Positions 27,617 to 35,975 of a DNA stretch of 64,000 nt are shown here, piece after piece. Each line of letters starts with the position of its first letter. The first letter of the stretch is position 1. The DNA is from an uncultured Spirochaetales bacterium. GTDB taxonomy: Bacteria; Spirochaetota; Spirochaetia; Sphaerochaetales; Sphaerochaetaceae. The notes under the pieces are model-generated. The model was not told where the DNA came from, did no database searches, and worked only from the letters and a program-made list of their open reading frames with translations. Position numbers and translations under genes: made by a program. The stretch lies in the NCBI GenBank assembly GCA_944390025.1, contig CALXOK010000003.1, positions 62,001 through 126,000 of the forward strand, in the 5' to 3' direction.

Positions 27617-28111
27617 TCATCTGTCTCCTTTCCTGAATGAGCTGAGGATTGCCCTTGCGCTGTCTTCAGGGAACCCCTGTGGAGGGTTATCAAGAATGCT
27701 TTCAAGAAGGTTCAATGATTCTTCCTGCTGAGGAAGCATGAAGCCCGCTTCCCTCGCGATGTCTTCCCCTGACAGCCGGAATGATTTCTCCAAAGCTCTC
27801 ATGAGCCTTCTTTTTCCATCAGGTCCTTCTTCAGACAGAGCAGAGGCAAGAAGCCGCTCCCGGCTCTTTGCTTCAAGAAGAGCTCTCATGCCGGTCAGCA
27901 CTTCATCCTTCTTCTCCTGAGGAAGCGGCATTTCTGCCGGAATCATGCTGATTGCCTTGCTCGGACAGGCCGCGGCACAGTCCCCGCAACCTGTGCATTT
28001 ATCCACATCGATGATGCTGTCTTCCGTATCAGTTGCCCCGACAGGACATACATAAAGACAAAGACAGTCCTTGGTGCACAGTCTCAGGTTTCTTACTGCT
28101 TTCCATTTCAT
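27617..28111 (-). CDS. 4Fe-4S dicluster-type protein with helical tail
   Basis: A 164-aa protein whose first 55 residues carry two cysteine clusters: CTKDCLCLYVCPVG (irregular) and CTGCGDCAAACPSKA (standard 4Fe-4S). The remaining 110 residues are charged and helical and not recognised. ATG 28111 has a perfect AGGAGGTG site that overlaps the stop of the rubredoxin-rubrerythrin gene. It probably carries electrons between the upstream rubrerythrin-like protein and another partner. Confidence 0.85.
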   Translation of the reverse strand: MKWKAVRNLRLCTKDCLCLYVCPVGATDTEDSIIDVDKCTGCGDCAAACPSKAISMIPAEMPLPQEKKDEVLTGMRALLEAKSRERLLASALSEEGPDGKRRLMRALEKSFRLSGEDIAREAGFMLPQQEESLNLLESILDNPPQGFPEDSARAILSSFRKGDR

Positions 28112-28122
28112 GCCGCACCTCC

Positions 28123-28752
28123 TCACTCAACCTTTTCAAACTTCCAGGAGGGAACCTTGCACACGGGACAGAGAGCCGGTGCACTGTCACCGATATAGAC
28201 AAAACCGCAGACAGAGCAGACCCACACGGATGTGTTCTCAAGCATCTTCTCCCCTTCCTTCTCATAACGAGAAAGAAGGGTGCGTGCAATCATCTCGACT
28301 TTGTATGACCAGAGTCTTGCTCTGAGAGCTCCTCTGTCTCCTGCAGCTGTGGCAGAAGCCTCTGCTGTCTTATACACACCTGCAAGGTTGTCATTCACAA
28401 GAGAGACAAGGTCTCCTTCAGCCTTCTCTTTCTTTGCTTCTGCTGAGAAAAAGTCAGCTATCTCCTGATACATCTTCTGTTCATGCGGCCTGTACTGTTT
28501 CTCACATCCTCTTGCAAGGTTTGAGAAAAGAAGACTGAGCGCTCCGGAAGAAAGCTTTTCCATGTCATGAGAGTTATCGGAAGAGATATCCTCTGCCACA
28601 GAAGACTGAGGCATATTCTCCTTCACAGGGTCGGACATGGCCTTCTCTGCTCCACATGCAGGGCAGACCCTGTCAGAAGGAAGCTCACTGAATGGAACTC
28701 CTTCTTTCTCCTCATCATAAACAAAACCGCAAATGCTGCAGATATATTTCAC
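28123..28752 (-). CDS. Rubredoxin-(rubrerythrin-like)-rubredoxin protein
   Basis: A 209-aa protein starting at GTG with AAGGAG 6 nt before. The N-terminal rubredoxin domain has CSICGFVYDEE and CPACGAEK (residues 5-33); a central helical region (about 65-170) includes CEKQYRPHEQKMYQEIADFF and resembles a diverged rubrerythrin four-helix bundle; a C-terminal zinc-ribbon/rubredoxin has CSVCGFVYIG and CPVCKVPSWKFEKVE. By family it should reduce peroxide using electrons from rubredoxin. The doubled rubredoxin ends are less common than the single C-terminal one of the rubrerythrin at 48.2-48.7 kb. Confidence 0.85.
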   Translation of the reverse strand: MKYICSICGFVYDEEKEGVPFSELPSDRVCPACGAEKAMSDPVKENMPQSSVAEDISSDNSHDMEKLSSGALSLLFSNLARGCEKQYRPHEQKMYQEIADFFSAEAKKEKAEGDLVSLVNDNLAGVYKTAEASATAAGDRGALRARLWSYKVEMIARTLLSRYEKEGEKMLENTSVWVCSVCGFVYIGDSAPALCPVCKVPSWKFEKVE

Positions 28753-28781
28753 ATCCGGCTCCTTTTCTTCAGTCTAACATG

Positions 28782-28816
28782 AAAAAGCGCCTGAAGTGCA
28801 CACACCCAGACGCTTT
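28782..28816 (-). terminator. Terminator of the small membrane protein gene
   Basis: Minus strand AAAGCGTCTG pairs CAGGCGCTTT (10 bp, one wobble) and runs into five T residues, 25 nt after the 139-aa membrane protein gene. Confidence 0.8.
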
Positions 28817-28840
28817 CTTCCTTTCTGAGAGGAAAACTCC

Positions 28841-29260
28841 TCAGAACGCCTCGCTCGAGACCTTCCAGACACAGGCGAGAACCAGCAGATGGGTCACCAG
28901 TTCCTCAAGCCAGTAAATCCACTCGTCACCGTTGACGCCCTTGAGTCCTTCGACAAAGTCCGTGACGATGATTGTGAGAATCCATACGACAAGCACTGCG
29001 ACCATGCTCCACTTCACGTAAGTCTTGTTGATTCCCTTCAGGAAGGACGGAACGATCAGGAGAATGCCGCATACCAGCAGAAGGATGCCGAAGACTATCT
29101 GAAGCACCTCGTTGTTGAGGACGTCAAACAGTCCGTTGCTTGTATCTCCCATCAGGCCCTCGATACCGATGCAGATGAAAAGAAGTCCGACAAGGATACG
29201 CAGAATGAGATTTCCGTCAATCTTCGTGTCCTTGACAAGAGTGGTTTTTGATTTTGCCAT
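28841..29260 (-). CDS. Small four-helix membrane protein, function unknown
   Basis: A 139-aa protein with a short charged N-terminus and about four hydrophobic helices (for example ILVGLLFICIGIEGLMG, VFGILLLVCGILLIVPSFL, WSMVAVLVVWILTIIVTDF, VTHLLVLACVW). The layout recalls DoxX-like membrane proteins but no signature is clear. A GGAGGTG site precedes the ATG. It has its own terminator, so it is probably transcribed alone. It lies between the redox operon and pth; no function is assigned. Confidence 0.8.
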   Translation of the reverse strand: MAKSKTTLVKDTKIDGNLILRILVGLLFICIGIEGLMGDTSNGLFDVLNNEVLQIVFGILLLVCGILLIVPSFLKGINKTYVKWSMVAVLVVWILTIIVTDFVEGLKGVNGDEWIYWLEELVTHLLVLACVWKVSSEAF

Positions 29261-29345
29261 AACACACCTCCATAAACTGAGAATATTGTAGCACTACAAC
29301 CAGAGAGTGGAAAGCAAACATGCTTTCGTGCTAAGAATTTCACAT

Positions 29346-29870
29346 ATGATCAGACTGGCAGTTTTTCTTGGCAATACAGGCCGCGGTTACGAGAACACAA
29401 GACACAATGCGGGCTTCCTGCTGTGCTCATATCTTTATCCTGATGCGGTTTTCAGCATCAAGTTCCACTCTGCTTATGCAAAGCTTTCACAAGGCGCAAT
29501 CATGAAACCGCTGACGCTGATGAACCTTTCCGGAACGGCTGTCAGCGAGGCAAAAAGCTTCTTCAAGCTGAAAAATGAGGAGATTCTTGTCGTTCATGAT
29601 GATATGGAACTGGCATTGGGGACCGCCGCCTTCCAGAAGGGGGGCGGCACAAAAGGACACAACGGACTCAAGAGCATTCGGGACAGATGCGGAGGCGAGG
29701 ATTTCTTCCGTCTGAGGATTGGAATAGGGCGACCGGACAAAGGTTCTCCGGCTGTCTATGTCCTCTCTCCCTTCACTGAGAGTGAGAAGGCCTCACTCAA
29801 TGCACTTTTTTCACGGATTGCATCATACGGGGTGTTCAGCATTCCTGAGAATCTGCATCTGAAAGTCTGA
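29346..29870 (+). CDS. pth: Peptidyl-tRNA hydrolase
   Basis: A 174-aa enzyme that releases peptides from drop-off peptidyl-tRNA. Key residues are present: Asn10 and catalytic His20 in GNTGRGYENTRHNAGF, KPLTLMNLSG near 54-63, and VVHDDMEL (Asp85, matching Asp93 of E. coli). It is about 20 residues shorter than E. coli Pth at the C-terminus. ATG 29346 is chosen because the GNTG strand should begin close to the N-terminus; no clear ribosome site is visible. Confidence 0.94.
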   Translation: MIRLAVFLGNTGRGYENTRHNAGFLLCSYLYPDAVFSIKFHSAYAKLSQGAIMKPLTLMNLSGTAVSEAKSFFKLKNEEILVVHDDMELALGTAAFQKGGGTKGHNGLKSIRDRCGGEDFFRLRIGIGRPDKGSPAVYVLSPFTESEKASLNALFSRIASYGVFSIPENLHLKV

Positions 29871-29961
29871 GCAGAGCGAAATAGTTTTTCACTTTCACCC
29901 CTTTTTCTGCTAATATTAGAAAAGACACTTGAAACAACAACAGAAAAGGGGGTTTTGTTTC

Positions 29962-32900
29962 ATGACTGAACGCGACTTGAGAATCGCCCGGACAACAAGG
30001 GAAAGTCTCTCTCTCACGAAACCGGTTTTTGTCACGACCGGAAACCTGCAGACACTTTACAACGATGCCAATGGCTTGAGTTATGCCTATAACAAAGCCG
30101 TCAAGGAAAAAGGCCTTGACGACTCTGTCTATCTGTCAGCCGGCAAGTTGCATGCAAGCGCTGTGCTGCACATGCTCTACCAGAGCGTGCTGGACACCTA
30201 CCTGAAAGAGAACAACCCCGACATGTTCACCCGTATCATGCCGGTCATCGAGACGCAGGAGTCACTCAAAGGAGTGCTTTCCTTCTTCGATAAGGAATTC
30301 CCCTCTCCTCTTCTCAAGGATCAGAAGGCGGGTTATGTATACTACAGCCTTGAAACCCTCAGAGCCTTCTTCATCCATCAGGTGCTGGTCAACAACCCTG
30401 CCCTTGTCAGCGCGACAAAGCCATTCATCGAGCCTGCAGGTCTTGTTTTCCCCAGAGAGACAGGAGCATTGCAGAGCCTCATCGGTTCCTATACAAAAAC
30501 AATCGACGGAAAGATCGGGCACAGCGACGAGGATGACATTTTTGATTTCCTCACAAAGCCTGCACGTCTTTACCCGAACAGCCTTTCAGAACAGATAGAA
30601 TACATCCTGCGCGAATGGGCTGACCTTCTTTCAGAAGAGCTCAGGCTGCTTCTCCAGTCAGGACTTGATTTCATCCATCAGGAAGAGAAAGATCATGGAG
30701 GTCCAGGTAACGGAGGCGGAGCCCCGATGGAGGTTCCTGACTATTCTGGACTGAACAATGAATACGAAGCTTTCTCCGCCGATCTCGACTGGATGCCGCG
30801 TGTCGTCATGATTGCCAAGTGCACCCTCGTCTGGCTCGACCAGCTGTCAAAGTGGTACCACAGAGAGATAAGGACTCTTGACCAGATTCCTGACGAAGAG
30901 CTGGACAAGCTTGCCGAGAGAGGTTTCACAGCCCTCTGGCTGATTGGACTGTGGGAGCGCTCTGAGGCATCAAAACGCATCAAGGTAATGTGCGGAAACC
31001 CCGATGCAGAAGCATCCGCCTACTCGCTGAAAAACTATGAGATAGCCCAGAGCATCGGAGGCTGGAGCGCTCTTGAGAACCTGCGCAGCCGCTGTGCTCA
31101 GCGCGGCATAAGGCTCGCATCTGACATGGTTCCGAACCATACCGGACTGGACAGCGACTGGATGTATCAGCACCCCGAGTACTTCATGAGCCAGAGCTAC
31201 TCCCCGTTCCCGTCCTACACATTCAACGGCCCGGATCTGTCAAACAACCCGGATATAGAAATCAAGCTGGAAGATCATTACTACAACAGAAGCGATGCTG
31301 CGGTCACATTCCGACGCATTGACAAGAGAACAGGAGAAACCAGTTATGTCTTCCACGGAAACGACGGAACATCAATGCCCTGGAACGACACAGCACAGCT
31401 TGATTACCTCAATCCTGTTACAAGAGAGGCAGTCATTCAGGAAATCCTGCATGTGGCAAGAAACTTCCACATCATCCGCTTCGATGCGGCTATGACACTT
31501 GCAAAGCGTCATATCCAGCGTCTGTGGTATCCAAAGCCGGGTTCTGGCGGAGACATCGCAGGACGTTTCATGTACGCACTCTCGGATGAGGAGTTCAACC
31601 GCAGGATTCCGCAGGAGTTCTGGAGAGAGGTTGTCGACCGCATCGCACAGGAAGTGCCAGACACCCTGCTTCTGGCAGAAGCATTCTGGATGATGGAAGG
31701 CTACTTCGTCAGGACGCTGGGAATGCACCGTGTCTACAACTCTGCCTTCATGAACATGCTCAAGAACCAGGAGAACCAGAAGTACCGCATGGCCATCAAG
31801 AACACTCTTGTCTTCGAGCCTGAAATCCTGAAGCGCTATGTCAACTTCATGAACAATCCGGACGAGGAGACCGCAATCGCCCAGTTCGGTGACGGCAACA
31901 GATACTTCTCCATCTGCACGATTCTCGCGACCCTTCCCGGCCTGCCGATGTTCGGTCATGGCCAGATTGAAGGCCTCAAGGAAAAATACGGAATGGAATA
32001 CCGCAGGGCCTACTGGGATGAGAAGCCGAATCAGTGGATGATTGACGAACATTACAGAAAAATCTTCCCTCTGCTGAGAAAGCGCTATCTTTTCAGCGGA
32101 GTGGATCACTTCAACATCTACGACGCATGGAACAACGGAGTCGTGGAAGAATCCATCTTCGCCTATGTAAACGGACATGGAAGCGAGAGAAACCTTGTCA
32201 TCGTCAACAACCAGTACGAGAGAGTGAGTGCCAACATAAAGCTCAGCTGCCCGAAACTGATTAAAGGCAACGAGAACAAGGAGACTGCGACAACATCTCT
32301 TGCAGACAATCTCGGACTGCACTTCGGCGGACGTCACTATCTTATTTATGAGAACTTCTCCACCGGGCTGACCTACCTGATGCCTTCAATCCGCCTGTTT
32401 GAGGAGGGCTACAACTTCACGATTGACGGGTATGACAGCAAGGTGCTGTGGAACATGAGAGAGGTTGAAGATTTCGACGGCTCCTATGAGAAGCTATATC
32501 ACTTCCTTGGCGACAACGGTGTGAAAAACATCAACATCGCTGTCACTCTTCTCAGACTGAAGCCTCTTTACAAGGAGCTTGAAAGTCTGCGCAGCGACAG
32601 CTTCTTCTCCCTTATCGAGGATTGTCTTTTCGCAAAGCAGAATGCCCAGAGCGAGAGAAAGCTCCTGCTTACGGTCGCAGAGACCTATACTCATCTGAAT
32701 GCAGTCGCAGAGACATTTGACGAGGCTCTTATTGCAGCGCTGCCCCAGATGCCGAGAGATGTTGAACCGAATGAGATGGTCACTCAGGTCAGGAAGCTGA
32801 CCAGGCTGATGCACAGCGAAGAAGACAGCGTGTTCGCATCTTTTGCACGCCTGACACCTGAACTCAGCCTGATTATCGCAGCGGCAATCACGCTCAAGCC

Positions 32901-33333
32901 ATTCATCAACGAAAAGACTGACAGTGTGAAAACCGCGATGAGAGCGGCGGACAAGCTGCTTCTCCACCACTTCTTCGATGGCAGGAGAGAGGATCTGCAC
33001 ATGAGCGAAGAAGACATGCATCAGCTGATGCACATGTCGGCAATCTTCTGTGTCGCAGGATACAGGATGAAACCGTACCTGAACCGGAAGAGCGCTACGA
33101 TTCTGGCTCATTTGCTTGAAGATGAGGATATCTGGAAGGCGACAAAGTGCAATGTCTATCAGGGAGTCACATGGTACAACAAGGAAATGATGCAGCTTCT
33201 GATTGTACTGAGCGCGCTTTCTGCACAGGTGTTGCTGCCCCAGACCGGAAAGTTTGACAGCCGCAAGTACATTTCCACTCTTCTGGAAAAAGAAGCAGAG
33301 GCAGAGTACAAGCTGGACAATCTTCTGAAATAA
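29962..33333 (+). CDS. Large intracellular GH13 alpha-amylase family protein
   Basis: A 1123-aa glycoside hydrolase family 13 protein with a roughly 250-residue N-terminal helical region, a catalytic barrel, and a roughly 300-residue helical C-terminal extension. GH13 regions: SDMVPNHTG (I), nucleophile Asp508 in IIRFDAAM (II), acid/base Glu573 in LLLAEAF (III). Region IV reads FMNNPDEETA, so the usual NHD histidine is replaced by Pro while the Asp remains. It has no signal peptide, so it acts on intracellular alpha-glucan such as glycogen or imported maltodextrin. ATG 29962 follows AAAAGGGGG. It is monocistronic with a hairpin downstream. The exact specificity is unknown. Confidence 0.88.
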   Translation: MTERDLRIARTTRESLSLTKPVFVTTGNLQTLYNDANGLSYAYNKAVKEKGLDDSVYLSAGKLHASAVLHMLYQSVLDTYLKENNPDMFTRIMPVIETQESLKGVLSFFDKEFPSPLLKDQKAGYVYYSLETLRAFFIHQVLVNNPALVSATKPFIEPAGLVFPRETGALQSLIGSYTKTIDGKIGHSDEDDIFDFLTKPARLYPNSLSEQIEYILREWADLLSEELRLLLQSGLDFIHQEEKDHGGPGNGGGAPMEVPDYSGLNNEYEAFSADLDWMPRVVMIAKCTLVWLDQLSKWYHREIRTLDQIPDEELDKLAERGFTALWLIGLWERSEASKRIKVMCGNPDAEASAYSLKNYEIAQSIGGWSALENLRSRCAQRGIRLASDMVPNHTGLDSDWMYQHPEYFMSQSYSPFPSYTFNGPDLSNNPDIEIKLEDHYYNRSDAAVTFRRIDKRTGETSYVFHGNDGTSMPWNDTAQLDYLNPVTREAVIQEILHVARNFHIIRFDAAMTLAKRHIQRLWYPKPGSGGDIAGRFMYALSDEEFNRRIPQEFWREVVDRIAQEVPDTLLLAEAFWMMEGYFVRTLGMHRVYNSAFMNMLKNQENQKYRMAIKNTLVFEPEILKRYVNFMNNPDEETAIAQFGDGNRYFSICTILATLPGLPMFGHGQIEGLKEKYGMEYRRAYWDEKPNQWMIDEHYRKIFPLLRKRYLFSGVDHFNIYDAWNNGVVEESIFAYVNGHGSERNLVIVNNQYERVSANIKLSCPKLIKGNENKETATTSLADNLGLHFGGRHYLIYENFSTGLTYLMPSIRLFEEGYNFTIDGYDSKVLWNMREVEDFDGSYEKLYHFLGDNGVKNINIAVTLLRLKPLYKELESLRSDSFFSLIEDCLFAKQNAQSERKLLLTVAETYTHLNAVAETFDEALIAALPQMPRDVEPNEMVTQVRKLTRLMHSEEDSVFASFARLTPELSLIIAAAITLKPFINEKTDSVKTAMRAADKLLLHHFFDGRREDLHMSEEDMHQLMHMSAIFCVAGYRMKPYLNRKSATILAHLLEDEDIWKATKCNVYQGVTWYNKEMMQLLIVLSALSAQVLLPQTGKFDSRKYISTLLEKEAEAEYKLDNLLK

Positions 33334-33340
33334 ACACCAC

Positions 33341-33369
33341 AAGGCGGGGGCTGTAAATGTTCCCGCCTT
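33341..33369 (+). terminator. Hairpin after the GH13 gene
   Basis: AAGGCGGG pairs CCCGCCTT around a 13-nt loop, 8 nt after the GH13 stop. The T tract is poor, so this may be a weak terminator or processing hairpin. Confidence 0.5.
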
Positions 33370-33380
33370 AGCTTTATAAT
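33352..33380 (+). promoter_or_regulatory. Predicted promoter of the symporter gene
   Basis: TGTAAA (33352-33357), 17-bp spacer, perfect TATAAT (33375-33380). The -35 box lies in the loop of the upstream hairpin. The leader to ATG 33442 is about 55 nt and contains AGGAGGG (33406-33412) that does not fit the symporter start. Confidence 0.5.
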
Positions 33381-33441
33381 AAGCAGAGGTAAATAAAAAC
33401 GGACCAGGAGGGAATGCGGATTTTTCAGTCCGGAATGACTT

Positions 33442-34689
33442 ATGAAAACATGGATTACTTATTTGGCAGCATTATTCCTCGGCTTGGCCACAACCTTGCT
33501 GTTAGGTGACACGAACTGGATTCTTCCGGCGCTTTACAGCCTTGAGAATATAGCACTGTCCGCAGGAGCTGTTCTTGCAGCACTGCTGGTAATATTCAGT
33601 CTTCCAGCAGCAGTGGCATCCTTGAGAAAGGACCGTCTGGGCGGGAAGATTGTCATATCCTCGCTGATTTGGGCTATAGTCACAGCCTTCCTGCTTCCAA
33701 TAGTCGCCGCGCTGATTGCAGGTTTCTTCCCTGTCAGCTTCCCGGCAAGCAGCACAGCCGGAAGCGGAACAGTTGCAGATGACTATATCCTGCAGGTCTT
33801 CTCCTCCGCATACCAGATGATTTTCTCCGGCAACATCGCATTCATGCTGGCGGAGGCTTCTGTCTTCATTCTTCCACTTATTGTCGTGGCTTTCTTCGTC
33901 GGCCTTGCTCTCAAGCCGGATGCCGATGTCATACGCCCGGCTTACATCACAATGAATTCTTTCTCTGAAGTGATGTTCCGCCTCTCAAGAGGCTTCTCAT
34001 ACTTCGGATACTTCTTTGTCTACCTGACAGGAAGCTATATGTTCACAGCTGTCTATCAGGAGAAGACATTCTTCTTTGATGCGGCTTTCTCAATCCAGCT
34101 TGTCCTGATTCCGCTTGTCTTCTCCCTTGTCATCCTTCCTGTACTTTTTGAGATTTTCACGAAGGGAAAGAAGAACCCCTACAAGATTCTCTACAGGAAC
34201 CTTGCCACTCAGATTGCTGCTCTCACAAGCGGAAACTATGTGTTCACAATGCCATTCATGATGAGCGGAGAGCGCTATAACGATGGAGTCCAGAAGCGCA
34301 TCAGCGCCTCTTCAAGTCCGCTTTTCTATATCATCGGACGCGGAGGAAGCGCCGCAATCGCCACGTTCAGCATCATCTCAATCGTGACAAGCGTACAGGC
34401 AGGTGCTCCTGTTCCTCTTTCTGTCTGTCTCGTCATCGCACTGGCCTGTGGAATCTGCTCATTCGCATGCAGCTTCTCAGCCGGCTTTGAAATCATGTTC
34501 ATCACAATCGCGGCTGTGCATGTGATGAAGATTGACCTCTACTCAGCAGAACTCACAATGCTGGGTCTGCTTCCGGTACTCTCCGGTCTTGCTGTCATGG
34601 TTGACGCCCAGATTGCCATCTTCGGCTCATCCATTGCCGCATACAGAGCCGGCGTTGACGTCGATCCGGATTACAGGGATATCCTGTGA
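33442..34689 (+). CDS. Dicarboxylate/amino acid:cation symporter (SDF family)
   Basis: A 415-aa membrane transporter of the sodium:dicarboxylate symporter family (DAACS). Recognisable features are the SSSPLFYIIGRGGSAAIATFSI region (serine-rich re-entrant hairpin 1), YVFTMPFMMSGERYNDG, and the late GLAVMVDAQIAIFGSSIAAY region corresponding to the substrate and sodium segment. It imports anionic amino acids or C4 dicarboxylates with sodium or protons. It overlaps the next gene by 4 nt (GTGA). The start lacks a close ribosome site; see the finding on the leader. Confidence 0.83.
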   Translation: MKTWITYLAALFLGLATTLLLGDTNWILPALYSLENIALSAGAVLAALLVIFSLPAAVASLRKDRLGGKIVISSLIWAIVTAFLLPIVAALIAGFFPVSFPASSTAGSGTVADDYILQVFSSAYQMIFSGNIAFMLAEASVFILPLIVVAFFVGLALKPDADVIRPAYITMNSFSEVMFRLSRGFSYFGYFFVYLTGSYMFTAVYQEKTFFFDAAFSIQLVLIPLVFSLVILPVLFEIFTKGKKNPYKILYRNLATQIAALTSGNYVFTMPFMMSGERYNDGVQKRISASSSPLFYIIGRGGSAAIATFSIISIVTSVQAGAPVPLSVCLVIALACGICSFACSFSAGFEIMFITIAAVHVMKIDLYSAELTMLGLLPVLSGLAVMVDAQIAIFGSSIAAYRAGVDVDPDYRDIL

Positions 34690-35444
34690 ACGCGAACAAG
34701 ACTTCCAAGCTTATATCGACGATACAGTTCCTTGTATCGTCGTTTCTCACCATCCTGCTGATTGCAGGATTCATCCTTGCATATACTCAGCGGGGCACGG
34801 AAGGTCTGAAACTGCTGCTTGGCAGCGTCTATCCTGAAATCGCAATCATCCTGGGGTCCTTCATCCCTGTTCTCGTGCTGAGGATAAAGCACCGCTCACA
34901 GGTGGCTGAAGGCTACCTGCTGCCGCTGTTCCTGCTTTTCCTGTCACTGCAAACGACAAGGATGTTCCCTCACCTGCTTCGTTTCAGCGACTACAATATC
35001 ATATCCTACAATGACATCACGATACTGGGCAGGTTCTTCTTCATGGCAAGCTATACGGTTCTTCTGTTCGCATCAATACAGAACATGAAGAACGTCAGCA
35101 CATCGAGAACCGGCGTAAATGTTTCTTTCTCGCTTGTCGCCTGCCTTATTGTCTCATACATCGTCCCGCGCTCAAGCGTGCCATTCCAGAGCGGAGTGCA
35201 TGAGACGGTTTTCAATTTCCTTGTGCTCATCATACTTCTGAGTGCAGTACTCACCTATCTGGTAAGCTTCCTTTCAGACAAGGAAACCTACCACCTGAAC
35301 AGGTTCTTCACCTTCCTCTTCATATCACTCGGAGATTTCCTGATTATCACAAATCAGGGCAATCAGCCTGTGCTGCTTGCAGGAACCGTGCTTTTCATCA
35401 TCGGTGCCGTGATGCTCTCAGCCGTCAGTCCCAAGGGTTACTGA
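34686..35444 (+). CDS. Polytopic membrane protein, function unknown
   Basis: A 252-aa protein with seven or eight hydrophobic helices separated by short loops (FLVSSFLTILLIAGFILAY, PEIAIILGSFIPVLVL, FFFMASYTVLLFAS, FSLVACLIVSYIV, FNFLVLIILLSAVLTYLVS, VLLAGTVLFIIGAVMLS). It starts at GTG overlapping the symporter stop, so the two are co-translated and the product may be an accessory or sensor for that transporter. I do not recognise a family. It is convergent with and overlaps the YbaK gene by 7 nt. Confidence 0.78.
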   Translation: MNANKTSKLISTIQFLVSSFLTILLIAGFILAYTQRGTEGLKLLLGSVYPEIAIILGSFIPVLVLRIKHRSQVAEGYLLPLFLLFLSLQTTRMFPHLLRFSDYNIISYNDITILGRFFFMASYTVLLFASIQNMKNVSTSRTGVNVSFSLVACLIVSYIVPRSSVPFQSGVHETVFNFLVLIILLSAVLTYLVSFLSDKETYHLNRFFTFLFISLGDFLIITNQGNQPVLLAGTVLFIIGAVMLSAVSPKGY

Positions 35445-35908
35445 ACGCTCTTGCAGACATCCACCCATCTGGCTTCAGGAAGCAGGCTTTCAAGCTCACC
35501 GACAGAAAGATGGACGGCAGATGAAGGGCTACCGCAGGCCGGATAGACCGTATCAAAGCGTCTGAGCGAGACATCCAGACAGATAACCACACCATCATTG
35601 AGACCGAAAGGACAGACTCCGCCAACCATATGACCGGTACGCTCAAGCGTGTCATCGGCTGAAAGCATCTTCGCCTTCTGGTGGAATGTTTCCTTGTATT
35701 TATGATTGTCTATCTTCATGTCTCCGGCTGTCACAATGACAACACAGCCTTCTGCCGTATCGAATGCCAGAGTCTTTGCAATATGAGCCTCCTGACAGCC
35801 AAGAGCCTTTGCCGCCAGTGCAACTGTCGCAGATGATACGTCAAAGACGATTATCCTGTCACCAAAACCTTTGCTCTCAAGTTCATTCTGTGCCTTCTCA
35901 AAAGACAT
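35438..35908 (-). CDS. YbaK/EbsC family aminoacyl-tRNA deacylase
   Basis: A 156-aa single-domain YbaK/ProX-like protein that clears mischarged tRNA, typically Cys- or Ala-tRNA(Pro), in trans to prolyl-tRNA synthetase. The conserved Lys in AHIAKTLAF, GDMKIDNHKYKE and GGVCPFGL (substrate loop) are in place. ATG 35908 has GGAGGTGA at good spacing. A hairpin separates it from gpmI upstream, so it may have its own expression. Confidence 0.9.
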   Translation of the reverse strand: MSFEKAQNELESKGFGDRIIVFDVSSATVALAAKALGCQEAHIAKTLAFDTAEGCVVIVTAGDMKIDNHKYKETFHQKAKMLSADDTLERTGHMVGGVCPFGLNDGVVICLDVSLRRFDTVYPACGSPSSAVHLSVGELESLLPEARWVDVCKSVQ

Positions 35909-35922
35909 AATGGCTCACCTCC

Positions 35923-35950
35923 AAAAAGAGAATGCGGCCCGAAAGCCGCA
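35923..35950 (-). terminator. Hairpin between gpmI and the YbaK gene
   Basis: TGCGGC pairs GCCGCA around a 6-nt loop, 26 nt after the gpmI stop; on the minus strand it is followed after ATTCTC by TTTTT. It probably terminates gpmI at least in part. Confidence 0.55.
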
Positions 35951-35975
35951 CCCTTCTGCATTATTCTCATCACCC

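Noticed and set aside
31372-32337. 321-aa minus-strand open frame inside the GH13 gene
   Set aside because: Antisense shadow of a conserved catalytic region; no ribosome site and no recognisable motif.
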